Shown: positions 1-9,754, counted from the first letter of the stretch. The stretch: 36,864 bases of DNA from Akkermansiaceae bacterium (GCA_025457665.1 JALOTY010000034.1:1-36864), one strand, 5' to 3'. Notes: generated by a model from the letters alone, not told the origin. Program-made: numbers and translations.

Positions 1-327
1 GGCATCAACCTCGATCACGACAACGACGGGGTGCCCAACGGGATTGAATACTTCCTTGGCGGAAACTCCAACACCACCGGCTTCACCGCCTTGCCAGACA
101 TCGCGAATGATGCGGGAAGTTTGAGTGTCACCTGGACGAAATCCGCAAGTTATCCTGGCAGTTATCCCGCCGATTTCGCGGTGGAAAGCTCGCCATCGCT
201 CGAAGGCCCATGGAACGAGGAAACCCTCGGGGGCAGGGTGACCATCACCGGAAATGAAGTGACCTACACCTTCCCCTCACCGCTCGGCAGCCGCCGCTTC
301 GTGCGCCTCCGCGTGAATGGTCCCTGA
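1..327 (+). CDS. C-terminal end of a secreted protein (partial, start outside window)
   Basis: The reading frame is open from base 1 and stops with TGA at 325-327, leaving 108 residues. It begins with an acidic DHDNDGVPNGIEYF segment, a thrombospondin type 3-like calcium-binding motif that also serves as a linker in the other large exported proteins here. About 85 residues follow that look like a small beta domain: a VESS-type strand, a Trp (GPWN) and a final FVRLRVNGP. The same layout ends the proteins at 2713-6936, 10900-15600, 16498-24768 and 24765-27767, so this is very probably another secreted multidomain protein. The catalytic or binding part lies upstream of the window and its function cannot be told. 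Confidence 0.8.
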   Translation, partial: GINLDHDNDGVPNGIEYFLGGNSNTTGFTALPDIANDAGSLSVTWTKSASYPGSYPADFAVESSPSLEGPWNEETLGGRVTITGNEVTYTFPSPLGSRRFVRLRVNGP

Positions 328-456
328 TGCCGTTCACGTTCGCCGAAACCGATGCTTTCAGGCGCTCCAACCGGGGCAGGAAGCATCCGAAACCGCGCTT
401 TGTCGGAGACTGGAAACGCGAGGCATCATGGAATCAAGACAAGCTGGGAGCGAGGC

Positions 457-2340
457 TTAGAAAGAGGTCAGGCGGACCTTGTCCGCAGAGCCGACTTGGA
501 TCCAATCGATCTCAATGCTGCCCGTACTGGCTGGTAGATGGATGCGGGCGACGCCCAGAGGTCTTGAAAGCGGAAGCTCGACCTCGATCTCCTGCCATCC
601 ACCGGCGGGCAGGGTGAACTCCACGGCTTCCGGCTTGGGGGGATTTCTCAGATCCCCCACGGATTCGAAGCGTCCTGTCCCGCCCTTTTCGCAGCGGAGC
701 CGCATGCGCAAGGTCACTGGCCCTGGCATATCTCCGAAACTGAATCCGAGAAATGGGTTCCCCGTTGGTGAGGTGAGGCGCAGGATTCCATCATTGACCA
801 CTGCCTTGCCATTGCGCGCCCGCCAGCCCTGCAGGCGAGGGTCGATTCGATCCGCTCCGCCATCGGCTTTGCGCGGGGCGGCTTTGCCTTCGTCTTCGGG
901 CTTCCAGGCTGCGGGATCGAAGTTGGGGTTCGGTACAGGGAGGATTGCCCCGGTGTCCTTCAGAAAATCTTCAATCATGGCATCCATCTGCTTCACTCGT
1001 TCAGGCTCACGATCGGCGAGATCGTTCTTCTCTCCCGGATCATCGCCGAGGTGATAGAGTTTCCAGCGATGGGCACCATCCTTGCCGCCATGAAACAAGC
1101 GGATCAGTTTCCAGTCGCCGCTGGTCACCGCAACCGAGGGCGGGAGCCAGTCCGGAACCGCCGGGTCGTGTGGGAAATAAGTGAAAATCCCAGCCCGATC
1201 CAATGTCTCCCCTTTGAGCGCGGGCACAATGCTGACTCCGTCGAAATGCTGGCCTTCCTGGGTCTTTGCGTCTAACAGATCAAGGATGGTCGGGTAGAAA
1301 TCGCTGCTTTGGATGATGCAATCGCTGCGTGTCGACGGGGCCACGATTCCCGGCCAGCTCACCACGCAAGGCACGCGGATGCCACCTTCATAGACCGTTG
1401 CTTTGCCACCGCGCAGCGGGCGATTGCTGGTTGGCGTGGTGCCATCGATCCGGTCGTACATGTTGCCTCCATTGTCGGAAAAGAAAATGATGGCCGTGTT
1501 CTCTGCCAAACCGAGGCGGTCGAGGGTGTCGAGAAGAGTTCCCACAGCGTCATCCATGCTCTTCACCATGGCGGCGTAGGTGGGGCTGCGCTGGGCATCG
1601 GTGGCGTCGATCTCTTTGCGATATCTCTCAACCCACTCCTTTTTGGCATCGAAAGGCGAATGAACACTGAACATCCAGTAGTTGATGAAGAATGGGCCGT
1701 CCTTGTGTCGTTCCATGAAGGCCGAGGCCTCCGCCGCCATGCGGTCCTCGATGTGCTCGTCTGGGCTTTTCGGAAGGAAGCCGTTCGGATAGCTCCAGGG
1801 TGCCACAAATCTCCCGGCAGGTCCGGGGCCTGGGGTGTGGGGAAGATCGACATCGAAGCCATGCTGCAGCGGCGAGTAGGGTTCTGCTCCCAGATGCCAT
1901 TTGCCGAAATGGCCCGTGGCATAGCCTGCCTGTTTCAGGGCTTCGGCGAGGGTGAAATAAGAGGTCGCCAGGCGGGTCACCGGAATGGGGGGGACCGTCT
2001 TCTTTCCCGGTGCCGCGCTTTTCCCCGCTTCGGCTTTAAGAATGACTTTCGGCAGGTGGCAGTTGGGTGCGGTGATGCCGGTCCTGGCCGGACTCAGTCC
2101 GGTCATGATGCTGGCACGAGTCGGCGAACAGAGCGGGCTTGCCGAATAAGCCCGGGTGAAAACCATTCCCCTGCGGGCGAGACGATCCAGATTTGGCGTG
2201 TCGTAAAGGCGGGTGTGCCCATAGAGCCTTGTGTCGGCCCACCCCAGGTCATCGGCGAGGATGAAGATGATGTTCGGCCTCTCCTCCGCATGCAGGCGAA
2301 AAAGGGCAAGCAAAGGGATGATAAGCCAATAGCGATTCAT
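457..2340 (-). CDS. Secreted type I (formylglycine) sulfatase with C-terminal beta extension
   Basis: The predicted 627-residue arylsulfatase-family hydrolase removes sulfate esters, probably from sulfated polysaccharides outside the cytoplasm. A signal peptide covers about residues 1-18 (hydrophobic LIIPLLALF, ending near LHA). The core follows: [16 protein letters not shown] with two metal-binding Asp at 30-31, then the CSPTR signature at 71-75, whose Cys71 would be converted to formylglycine, and FFSDNGGN with Asp289/Asn290 as further metal ligands. After about residue 495 there is an extension of roughly 130 residues that looks like a beta-sandwich; its role is unknown. The ATG start is preceded at about 10 bases by AGGA, one of the few plausible ribosome sites in the window. 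No formylglycine-generating enzyme, carbohydrate transporter or other sulfatase is adjacent, so the substrate cannot be named. The gene faces the partial gene at 1-327 and diverges from the beta-helix gene. Confidence 0.93.
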   Translation of the reverse strand: MNRYWLIIPLLALFRLHAEERPNIIFILADDLGWADTRLYGHTRLYDTPNLDRLARRGMVFTRAYSASPLCSPTRASIMTGLSPARTGITAPNCHLPKVILKAEAGKSAAPGKKTVPPIPVTRLATSYFTLAEALKQAGYATGHFGKWHLGAEPYSPLQHGFDVDLPHTPGPGPAGRFVAPWSYPNGFLPKSPDEHIEDRMAAEASAFMERHKDGPFFINYWMFSVHSPFDAKKEWVERYRKEIDATDAQRSPTYAAMVKSMDDAVGTLLDTLDRLGLAENTAIIFFSDNGGNMYDRIDGTTPTSNRPLRGGKATVYEGGIRVPCVVSWPGIVAPSTRSDCIIQSSDFYPTILDLLDAKTQEGQHFDGVSIVPALKGETLDRAGIFTYFPHDPAVPDWLPPSVAVTSGDWKLIRLFHGGKDGAHRWKLYHLGDDPGEKNDLADREPERVKQMDAMIEDFLKDTGAILPVPNPNFDPAAWKPEDEGKAAPRKADGGADRIDPRLQGWRARNGKAVVNDGILRLTSPTGNPFLGFSFGDMPGPVTLRMRLRCEKGGTGRFESVGDLRNPPKPEAVEFTLPAGGWQEIEVELPLSRPLGVARIHLPASTGSIEIDWIQVGSADKVRLTSF

Positions 2341-2712
2341 CGGATGGATTTCCTATTCCATTTCAGCCCTCCCTGCGATGGAAGAATGAAATCAACCGGA
2401 AGGCGGGTGCTCGGGAGGGTCGATGACTCTGGATTTCAAAACCGCATTCGTGGGTTCTTCGATCCTGCAATCCCTGGTCAAAACTCCGACTGAAACTTCG
2501 GCGCCCTGGGTGAAATTCGCGAAAAGGCTTTCGCTTGCCCTCTGCCTTGCTGTAGGAGGACCGTAGGTTCGTGAAAGTCTTTACCAAGGTTTGATCGCCT
2601 TTTGCCGGTTCGGTGGGGCAGGGGAGCCATGGTGAAGCGATTCAAAGCGAAGGCATCTTCTAACGGAGAGGCCCATTCCCGGATTCTGATGGTGCCCCCC
2701 CCCAATTCAACC
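2341..2712. other. Divergent intergenic region, sulfatase / beta-helix gene
   Basis: This 372-base stretch separates two divergent start codons, so it should hold both promoters. I find no convincing -35/-10 pair, operator palindrome or structured RNA. Short open frames here on both strands have no recognisable protein content, and the upstream in-frame start at 2602 would place about 37 charged residues before an otherwise clean signal peptide, so I treat the stretch as non-coding. Confidence 0.5.
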
Positions 2713-5700
2713 ATGAACATGAAAACTGTCCTCGCTCCGGTCCTGCTGTGTCTCGGTGTTTTCCACCTGAGCGCGACGGCGGCCCCCATCCTCACTCCGT
2801 CCACCACCACCTACGGCGGCATCGTCGATGGCAACAATTTCGTCACGGGGTCGGGCACCTCGTCGCAGTTTTCCGGGAATCGCTGGCCTTTCGGACAGGA
2901 TGCGACCAAGGCCGTGGACGGCCTTATCGGCCCTGGCAGCAAGTATCTTAATCTCAATGTCACCACCACCGCTCTGATCTTCTCCGGGACCACCGCCCGC
3001 GTGCCCTCGCGGCTGGAACTCTGGGTCGCCGAGGATGCCGTGGAGCGCGATCCTACCAGCTACATTCTTTATGGCACCAATGTCGCCATCCCCGCCCTCA
3101 CCAGCGGCGGGACCTTCGCGCTGGGAAACTTCACCCAGATCGCCTCCGGGACGCTCGACCTGCCGGACCTGCGCGACACCACCTCGGACAGCCTCGGCTA
3201 CAGCCAGAGCGTGCCCATCCCGGGTTCCACGGCCTACGCCTCCTACCTGCTCGTCTTCCCCACGGTGAAAAACGCCCCGACAGCGGCGAATTCCATGCAG
3301 ATCTCCGAAGTCCAGCTCCACGCCAACGGCATCAACGTCGTGGAATCTTCAGACTTCTCCAATGACGGACCCGGCCCCTCCATTTCCTTGGAACCCGGCA
3401 TCAACCGGATCTCCGGCACCCTCCTGTCTCCTTCGGATCTACAGGACCGTTTCAGCGTCATCGTCCCCGCCGGCACCCGCCTCCTGAGCGTCAACAACAC
3501 CAATGCGTTCAACAGCGGGGTCCCCATCACTTTCCCCGTCTCCGCTGGCACCTATCCGGTGCTTTTCTCGACGAATTTCACATCCGAACCCGCTCCGTGG
3601 TCCCTGACTCTCACCGTGGAGGCTTTGCCGTCCACCTTGCCAATCATCGGCGTGGAGTCGTTCGACTACCCGGACGGCCCCATCGACACGAAAAGCGGCG
3701 GCACCTTCTGGGACTACAAGAACATCGCCCCCACCGCCCACACCGGCACCGCCTCCGCCTGGGAAAACGTCACCGCTGCTCCAGCCATCGCTTCCGGGCG
3801 GCTCGTCACGCACAACAGCTCCGCGAAACGCACATACAATGGCGCGTCGCAAGCCGACGGCGCGGTGAATGATCCCGCCAGCGTGCCGAGTTCTGCGGCC
3901 AAGAGCGTCTATTACCGAGTCACCGTCACCACCGGGGCCACCGTGCCTACGGAGTTCGGCCTGAGTTCGTATGATTTCGGCACGGAGAAAATCTTTTTCG
4001 GCAAACGCGCTGCCTCCAGCCTCTTCGTCGTTGAAGAAACAGGCGTCGGGCAAAGTGGCGCTGCCACGACCGTTCTGCCCAACACCACCTACACCCTGGT
4101 CGCAAGGGTGGACTACGCCGCGAATATCGTCCGCCTCTATCTCAATCCCGACCTCAACGCCCCGGAATCCACCCAGCCCCCCGCCGTCACCCGCACCTAC
4201 ACCGGCACCAACTGGAGCACCGCCGTGCGCCTCGCCAGCTCCGGCGGCAGCCCCGTCGTGTGGGACAATCTCGTCGTCGCCACCGCGTGGGACGTCCTCG
4301 GCACCGTCGTCACCACCCCCGTGGATGAACTCAATCCCAGCCTGCAGGCCGGCGGCAACGGCGTCTCCTTGCGCGAGGCCGTGAAGTATGCCCCAGAAGG
4401 CGGCCTCATCACCTTTGCGCCCGGGCTCAACAGCCAGACCTGCACCCTCAGCACGGGCACTGAAATCGTCGTGACGAAAAGCGTGAACCTGGATGCCTCC
4501 AGCCTGTCCAGCGGGCTGACGATCGATGGCGGCACGGGCACGAACCGCCTTTTCTCTGTGAACAGCGGCCAGTCCCTCACCCTGCGCGGACTCACCCTCA
4601 CCGGGGGCAATGGCACCGGGGCGGCAGGCAACAACAACGGTGGCGCGATTTTCAACTCCGGCACCCTGACGCTCACTCAGTGCACCCTCTCCGGCAATTC
4701 CGCCTCTTTCGGTGGCGCGATAAGAAATTTTGGCGGCACCCTGATGCTCACCCAATGCACCCTGTCCGGGAATTCCGCTTCGGCCGAAGGTGGGGCGATT
4801 TCGAGCGGCGGCACCCTGTCGCTGATGCAGTGCACCCTGTCCGGGAATTCTGCCAATTTGGGCGGCGCGATTTTAATAAACATCGGCGGTACGCCGATGC
4901 TGACGCAGTGCACCCTCTCCGGGAATTCCGCCATCAATGTCGGCGGAGCGATTTATAACGGCGGCACCATGACGCTGGCGCAGTGTACCCTCTCGGGCAA
5001 TTCGGCCGCCATCATTGGAGGCGGCGCAGTTCACACCAACCTAGGCAGCAGCCTGACGCTGACCAACACCATCGTCGCGGGAAACACAGCACCCGTCGGT
5101 CCAGATGTTTCCAATAACGCCGGCACCATCACCTCCAACGGCACCAATCTCGTCGGCAATAACAGCAGCGTGGACACCCAGTTACCCGCGACACCCGGGC
5201 TCATTGGCACTGCCGCCGCGCCTGTGAATGCGAGGCTCTCCCCCCTGGGCTACTTCGGCGGACCGGTGCAGACGATGCACCCGCTGATTGGTTCCCCGGC
5301 CATTGATGCGGCAGGCAGCCTCAATCCCGGCGGCACGGATGCTCGGGGTTTCCCTCGCTTCCGCGATGGCGATGACAGTGGGAACCCGCAGCTCGACATC
5401 GGCGCGGTGGAGGCCGGGGAAACCTATCGCGTGGACTCGGTGTCAGATCCAGGCGGCTTGCGCAGCATTCTGGCTCTTGCCTACCTGGGCAACAACCCTG
5501 GCATCCGCATCATCTTCAATCCCGCCATTTTCTCTATCTCCTCCCCGCCGGTGATCACTCTGAACGGCAACGAACTGACCACCCCGGCAGGAGAGACCAT
5601 CTTTATCGACGCCTCGAACATCCCCGGCGGCGTGACCCTCTCAGGCAACCACACCAGCCGCGTCTTCAACATCGCCAGCGGAGCCACCGTGGCCATGCAC

Positions 5701-6936
5701 TCGGTGAGGATTGTGAATGGGAAGGCAGCGAATGGGGCCGATGGACCGTTGTTTGGGATAGGTGGAAATGATGGGGGCGGCATTGTGAATGCGGGTAATC
5801 TGAGCCTCTTCTCCTGCATGCTGTCTGGGAATTCGACCGGCAACGGCGGTTTAGGCGACATTAAAGGCGGCGGCGGCGGCAATGGCGGCGGCATCTTCAA
5901 CAGTGGTTCTTTGAGTCTAACCGCTTGCGCCATCACCGGGAACGCAACGGGCAACGGAAGATTCAGCCCTGGTGCAGGAGGAGACGGCGGCAGCGGCGGC
6001 GGCATCTTTAGCAGTGGCTCATTGAGTCTCACTGCTTGCACCCTCTCCGGGAATGCGGCGGGCAACGGCGGCAACGCCGACAGCGGCGGCGACGGCGGCA
6101 GCGGCGGCGGCATTCGGCAAGAAGGAGCCATTTCCTGCCGGCTCACTGCCTGCACCATCGTGGGCAATCAGACCGGCATCGGCGGCACTGGCTCTGTAAA
6201 TGGCGCCTCCGGCACGGGCGGTGGCATCTCCGGCGGAAATGCCATTTTGGAAAACTGCCTCATCGGCCAGAACACCCAAGGCCCCAGCACCCCTGATGAC
6301 GTGAGCGTGACCACCATCACCTACGTGGGAGGCAATCTCCTCAGCACGGCAGCCACGGGCACGGCAACAGGCAGTCCCACCATCAACCCCAATCCTCTCC
6401 TCGCCCCGCTCGGCGACTACGGCGGCCCCACCCAGACCCGGCCGCCGCTGCCCGGCAGCCCGGCCATCAATGCGGCCATCGGCAGCAACCGCCTCACCGA
6501 CCAGCGCGGGTTTCCGATCGTCGGCACGGCGGACATCGGCGCGGCGGAATACCAGGGCCCCACCGACCTCCGCCTCTACTGGGAAAGCGATTGGGACGGC
6601 GATGGAAATGCTTTTGGGATCGAGCACGCTCTCGGCACCAACCCCGCGCTTTCCGATCCCGCCAACTCACGCAACCTCAGCGGCCCGACCTTCACGCCTG
6701 TGGGGCAGGCGAGTCTCACCTTTGGTCGCAACACCAGCGCCGCGCCCGGGACCATCAGCATCCTCAAACGCAGCACGGACCTCATCACCTTCAGCGAAGT
6801 CTTCCGCATCACCGGCAATTCACCGGTCCCGGGACTCGGGATATCCGCGATCATCCTTCCCGACTCGATCACGATCCTCGATTCCAACCCACCGCCCGGC
6901 AAAGCCTTCTACCGTATCGAAGCCGTATCCCCCTGA
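2713..6936 (+). CDS. Secreted beta-helix (CSLREA / choice-of-anchor Q type) surface protein
   Basis: This 1,407-residue protein starts at the ATG at 2713 (or 2719), directly before a signal peptide MKTVLAPVLLCLGVFHLSATAA. In order: a discoidin-like domain (about 30-215); a short beta domain; a LamG/concanavalin-like domain (about 310-535, starting near SFDYPDGP); an SLREAV motif (about 550) that usually opens CSLREA-type beta-helices; a first helix (about 600-800) with rungs reading CTLSGNSA; a choice-of-anchor Q-like closing segment (LGYFGGPVQT, GSPAIDAAG, DIGAVEAG); a second helix (about 960-1,170); a second such closing segment; and a DWDGDGNAFGIEHALGTNP linker with a terminal beta module ending FYRIEAVSP. 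Such proteins are usually exported adhesins or carbohydrate-active surface proteins. No catalytic residues are recognisable, so the role is not assigned. It has its own divergent promoter region and converges with the ligase gene. Confidence 0.85.
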   Translation: MNMKTVLAPVLLCLGVFHLSATAAPILTPSTTTYGGIVDGNNFVTGSGTSSQFSGNRWPFGQDATKAVDGLIGPGSKYLNLNVTTTALIFSGTTARVPSRLELWVAEDAVERDPTSYILYGTNVAIPALTSGGTFALGNFTQIASGTLDLPDLRDTTSDSLGYSQSVPIPGSTAYASYLLVFPTVKNAPTAANSMQISEVQLHANGINVVESSDFSNDGPGPSISLEPGINRISGTLLSPSDLQDRFSVIVPAGTRLLSVNNTNAFNSGVPITFPVSAGTYPVLFSTNFTSEPAPWSLTLTVEALPSTLPIIGVESFDYPDGPIDTKSGGTFWDYKNIAPTAHTGTASAWENVTAAPAIASGRLVTHNSSAKRTYNGASQADGAVNDPASVPSSAAKSVYYRVTVTTGATVPTEFGLSSYDFGTEKIFFGKRAASSLFVVEETGVGQSGAATTVLPNTTYTLVARVDYAANIVRLYLNPDLNAPESTQPPAVTRTYTGTNWSTAVRLASSGGSPVVWDNLVVATAWDVLGTVVTTPVDELNPSLQAGGNGVSLREAVKYAPEGGLITFAPGLNSQTCTLSTGTEIVVTKSVNLDASSLSSGLTIDGGTGTNRLFSVNSGQSLTLRGLTLTGGNGTGAAGNNNGGAIFNSGTLTLTQCTLSGNSASFGGAIRNFGGTLMLTQCTLSGNSASAEGGAISSGGTLSLMQCTLSGNSANLGGAILINIGGTPMLTQCTLSGNSAINVGGAIYNGGTMTLAQCTLSGNSAAIIGGGAVHTNLGSSLTLTNTIVAGNTAPVGPDVSNNAGTITSNGTNLVGNNSSVDTQLPATPGLIGTAAAPVNARLSPLGYFGGPVQTMHPLIGSPAIDAAGSLNPGGTDARGFPRFRDGDDSGNPQLDIGAVEAGETYRVDSVSDPGGLRSILALAYLGNNPGIRIIFNPAIFSISSPPVITLNGNELTTPAGETIFIDASNIPGGVTLSGNHTSRVFNIASGATVAMHSVRIVNGKAANGADGPLFGIGGNDGGGIVNAGNLSLFSCMLSGNSTGNGGLGDIKGGGGGNGGGIFNSGSLSLTACAITGNATGNGRFSPGAGGDGGSGGGIFSSGSLSLTACTLSGNAAGNGGNADSGGDGGSGGGIRQEGAISCRLTACTIVGNQTGIGGTGSVNGASGTGGGISGGNAILENCLIGQNTQGPSTPDDVSVTTITYVGGNLLSTAATGTATGSPTINPNPLLAPLGDYGGPTQTRPPLPGSPAINAAIGSNRLTDQRGFPIVGTADIGAAEYQGPTDLRLYWESDWDGDGNAFGIEHALGTNPALSDPANSRNLSGPTFTPVGQASLTFGRNTSAAPGTISILKRSTDLITFSEVFRITGNSPVPGLGISAIILPDSITILDSNPPPGKAFYRIEAVSP
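4681..5007 (+). repeat. Five in-frame beta-helix repeats, 25-26 residue period
   Basis: Copies of a CTLSGNSA-encoding stretch begin at 4681, 4756, 4831, 4909 and 4984, giving spacings of 75, 75, 78 and 75 bases. Each unit also carries a GGAI turn and an L-T/M-L-x-Q-C strand. The Cys codons fall at residues 657, 682, 707, 733 and 758, the same rung position each time. DNA identity between units is high, pointing to recent unit duplication. Confidence 0.9.
5815..6180 (+). repeat. Four in-frame beta-helix repeats, 37-38 residue period
   Basis: The second helix has Cys codons at 5815, 5926, 6037 and 6151 (spacings 111, 111 and 114 bases; residues 1035, 1072, 1109 and 1147), within strands such as LSLTACTLSGN. 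Compared with the first block, each rung has about 12 extra Gly-rich residues (GNGG...GGSGGGI), which would form a long turn on every rung. Confidence 0.88.
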
Positions 6937-7007
6937 GCGCCGCGCCGCGCTGCTGCGCGGAAGGACAAAGGGCGAAGGGCAAAGTTCAGAGAAACAGCCT
7001 GAATGAG

Positions 7008-7042
7008 AAAAGGAGCACAGGCGTCCCGTCTATGCTCCCCTT
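7008..7042 (-). terminator. Probable terminator of the exonuclease-ligase gene
   Basis: Read on the minus strand, ten bases at 7042-7033 can pair with 7017-7008 (including two G-U pairs) around a 15-base loop, and the 3' arm ends in TTTT. It lies about 10 bases beyond the minus-strand stop at 7052. The loop is long and the T run is shared with the stem, so the support is moderate. Confidence 0.45.
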
Positions 7043-7051
7043 GGGGCGGCA

Positions 7052-9754
7052 TCATGCTTTTCTGACAAGTGTCCAGGCGTGGGCGAGGGTGTCGATGTCT
7101 TGCAGGGACTTGTCGCGGCGGATGGCGTGGATGCGGGGGAAACGGAGGGCGAGGCCGGAGTCGTGGCGCTTGGAGGGTTGGATGGAATCGAAGGCGATTT
7201 CAAGAACGAGGTTCGGCTCGACGAGGTGCTTGCGGCGCTGAACCTCCAAGGTGTGTTTGCGGAAATGTTCAGTGAGTTCCTCGATTTCGAGATCTGTTAG
7301 ACCGCTGTAGGCTTTGCCAATGATGCGCAGGGCGCCGTGTTCATCGCGCAGGGCGAAGGTGTAATCGCTGAGGACCTCGGCCCTTTTGCCATGGCCTTGT
7401 TCGGCGGCGACGACGATGCAATCGAGCGTGGGCATGACGCCCTTGAGCTTGAGCCATGACTTGCCACGGCGGCCGGGAGAGTAGGGGCTGTGCGGGGATT
7501 TGGAAATCAGGCCTTCGTGGCCCTGGGTGCGGGCGAGTTTGAAGGCGGCTTCGGTTTCCCGGGGATCGGCGCTGCGGATCCGCTCGATGACGGCAAAGGC
7601 GGGCGGCGCTGCGGCGAGGAGCTTTTCGAGATGAATGCGGCGGGCTTCGAGAGGCTGGTCGAGGAGGGTTTCGGAGCCGGCAAGCAGGATATCGAAGGCG
7701 TTGAAACGCACCGGCGGAAGCGCGGCGGGGCTATCGCCGAAAAGGTCGCCCTGCGAGGTGTTGAGGCGGCCCAGGCGTTTCTGGAGATCGAAGAAAGTGA
7801 GTTTGCGGCCATCGGCATGAGCGATGATTTCGCCATCGATGATGAAATCACCGGGGATCTCGCGGGCGGCGGCGAGGATTTCGGGAAACTGGGAGTCGAG
7901 CGGCTTGAGATCGCGGGAGAAGAGTTGGCAGTGCCCGCCGGACTTGTGGAGCTGGCTACGGATTCCATCGTACTTCGGTTCCAGCCAGAGGGGGGCGGGG
8001 TGTTGTTGATGGAGCTGATCGATGTCGCTGGTCGGGGATGCCAGCATGACCATGACGGCCACTCCGGGGCGGAGCGAGGCCTCGTGGAGTCGGCCATCGC
8101 GGGCGAGGATGGCGGTTTCCCCGAGATCGCCAGTGAGCATGTGGGCGCGGCGGAGATCGGCGGGGTCGGCATCGAAGGCCTGGGCGATGGCGTCTTCGAC
8201 GAGGCCCTGTTTCAGGCCGATGCGGAGATCGCCGGTGAGGAGTTTGACCAGGGTTTCGCCTTCGGCGGGATGGAGCTTGCGGAGGCGGGCGGCGAGGAGG
8301 TCGATGCGGGCCAGCGAGCCATCGGTCGCGGCGAGATCGACCAAGAAGCGGAGGATGTCATCGAGCGTGGCGGCGGCGGGCTGGAGTGGAAGTTCTTCGA
8401 GGACGAGTCGGGCGGTGCGGGCGGCGTCGTTCTGGGTGAGGGAGATTTCGCGATAGCGTTCCTCGCGGGCATCGGGGAGGGCGAGGAGGGCGCGGCGGAG
8501 GGTGGCGCTGCCGGTGTGGATCGAGCCGTGGGGGCGGGGCAGGGGGCGGCCGGTGAGCCAGGTGGCGATGAGGTCGAGGTGCTCGCCGGCCTGGCGGAGG
8601 TGGCGGGCGAGGTGCAGGGTTTTTTCCGTGCGGCTCTGGGTTTCGCCGACGAGGCGGCAGAGGTCGGTGAAATCGGCAAAGGGGCAGATGGGCCGGTGGT
8701 GCCGCGGGGAAATCGAGTGATGGCGGGCTTTTTCCGGGCCGGCGGCGCGCTGCGGGAGGACGGCGAGTTCGAGTTGGTCGTGGCCTTGGGCGGACCAGGC
8801 ATCGATGCCGCGACGGCGGAGTTCGGCCGCGAACTCGCGGGCATAGCCGTGGACGGTGAGGACGCGTTTGGGGCGGACCCGCTGGATGCATTCGAGAAGT
8901 CCGGGGTGGTCGGCGTGGTCGGAGAGCGGGATGGCGTCATCGACCCGATAGCGGTAGGCCGCGCCGGGCGTGAGGGCCCAGCCGCTGAGCATGGCGGTGC
9001 GGCGCTGGGGGATGGCGCGGAGGAGCTTGGAGCGGACGGTGTTCGGAGCGGCGATCACGGCCGTGCCGGGCGGGAGACTGGCGGCGAGGGCTTCATCGAG
9101 CACGAGCGGTTCCGGCAGGCAGGAAACCCCGGCGAGGCGGCAGGCCTGGGTCATTTCCGCGACCTTCGGGTGGAGGGCGGCGGGAATTCCATGCTCGTGG
9201 AGGAGGGCGAGGGCTTCCTGGGCCTTGCCGAGCGAGTAGCCGAGGAGGATGGGGACATCGCCATCGTTGAAGGCATTGTGGACGAAGCGCAGGACCGCGG
9301 TTTCGACCTCCAGCGCCGGGGGGAAGACAAACTGGGGGAGACCGAAGGTGGTTTCGAGGATCAATTGGTCGGCCTGGAGGAAGGAGGCGGGCTCACAGGT
9401 GCGGCCGCGGCGGACCTTGAAATCGCCGGTGTAGAGCAGCGTGGCGCCATCGCGGAGGCGGGTGATGTGGATCATCGCCGAGCCGCAGATGTGGCCGGCG
9501 GGAAGCAATCGGAGTCGGTGGCCGGCGATTTCGTGCGGTTGGTGATCGGCGAGTCCGAGCAGGCGGTCTTCCGGGAAATGGTAGCGGGCGCGGACGAGGC
9601 GGGCGGTGGTGGCCGTGCAGATCGCGAGTTCGTGGCGGGAAAAGTGGTCGGCGTGGGCGTGGGAGACGAAGGCCAGCGGCTTGGCATCCCAGGGGTCCAG
9701 CCATAGTCCGACCTCGGGGAGGTGGATGCCACGGTGGAATTCGACGGGGATCAA
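7052..9754 (-). CDS. Fused metallo-beta-lactamase DNA exonuclease / ATP-dependent DNA ligase
   Basis: Two DNA repair enzymes lie in one uninterrupted frame of about 900 residues. Residues 1 to about 340 are a ligase-associated (SNM1/Cft2-like) metallo-beta-lactamase exonuclease: HAHADH at 32-37, then a GHICGSAMI histidine, YTGDFK, SDHADH and TVHGYA, so the metal site looks complete. From about 355 to the end is an ATP-dependent ligase: an N-terminal helical DNA-binding part (from FADFTDLCR), EPKYDGIR with nucleotidyl Lys594, FNAFDIL, EGLISKSP and SWLKLK, then an OB-fold-like end. The families are usually separate neighbouring genes (TIGR04122- and TIGR04120-like, from memory) in a damage-response set with a helicase and a phosphoesterase; neither partner is in this window. 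No ATG lies near the first domain. A TTG at 9754 fits best, and another TTG at 9850 is possible. The open frame running on to 10693 overlaps the zinc peptidase gene and is not counted. Confidence 0.88.
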   Translation of the reverse strand: MIPVEFHRGIHLPEVGLWLDPWDAKPLAFVSHAHADHFSRHELAICTATTARLVRARYHFPEDRLLGLADHQPHEIAGHRLRLLPAGHICGSAMIHITRLRDGATLLYTGDFKVRRGRTCEPASFLQADQLILETTFGLPQFVFPPALEVETAVLRFVHNAFNDGDVPILLGYSLGKAQEALALLHEHGIPAALHPKVAEMTQACRLAGVSCLPEPLVLDEALAASLPPGTAVIAAPNTVRSKLLRAIPQRRTAMLSGWALTPGAAYRYRVDDAIPLSDHADHPGLLECIQRVRPKRVLTVHGYAREFAAELRRRGIDAWSAQGHDQLELAVLPQRAAGPEKARHHSISPRHHRPICPFADFTDLCRLVGETQSRTEKTLHLARHLRQAGEHLDLIATWLTGRPLPRPHGSIHTGSATLRRALLALPDAREERYREISLTQNDAARTARLVLEELPLQPAAATLDDILRFLVDLAATDGSLARIDLLAARLRKLHPAEGETLVKLLTGDLRIGLKQGLVEDAIAQAFDADPADLRRAHMLTGDLGETAILARDGRLHEASLRPGVAVMVMLASPTSDIDQLHQQHPAPLWLEPKYDGIRSQLHKSGGHCQLFSRDLKPLDSQFPEILAAAREIPGDFIIDGEIIAHADGRKLTFFDLQKRLGRLNTSQGDLFGDSPAALPPVRFNAFDILLAGSETLLDQPLEARRIHLEKLLAAAPPAFAVIERIRSADPRETEAAFKLARTQGHEGLISKSPHSPYSPGRRGKSWLKLKGVMPTLDCIVVAAEQGHGKRAEVLSDYTFALRDEHGALRIIGKAYSGLTDLEIEELTEHFRKHTLEVQRRKHLVEPNLVLEIAFDSIQPSKRHDSGLALRFPRIHAIRRDKSLQDIDTLAHAWTLVRKA

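Noticed and set aside
6945..6960. Six-base-pair GC hairpin just after the beta-helix gene stop
   Set aside because: It is short and not followed by T residues, so it is too weak to call a terminator.
7490..9706. Long plus-strand open frame (738 codons) opposite the exonuclease-ligase
   Set aside because: It is the antisense of a well-supported gene in GC-rich DNA. Its translation is Gly/Glu/Ala-rich without any domain, while the minus strand has full enzyme motifs.
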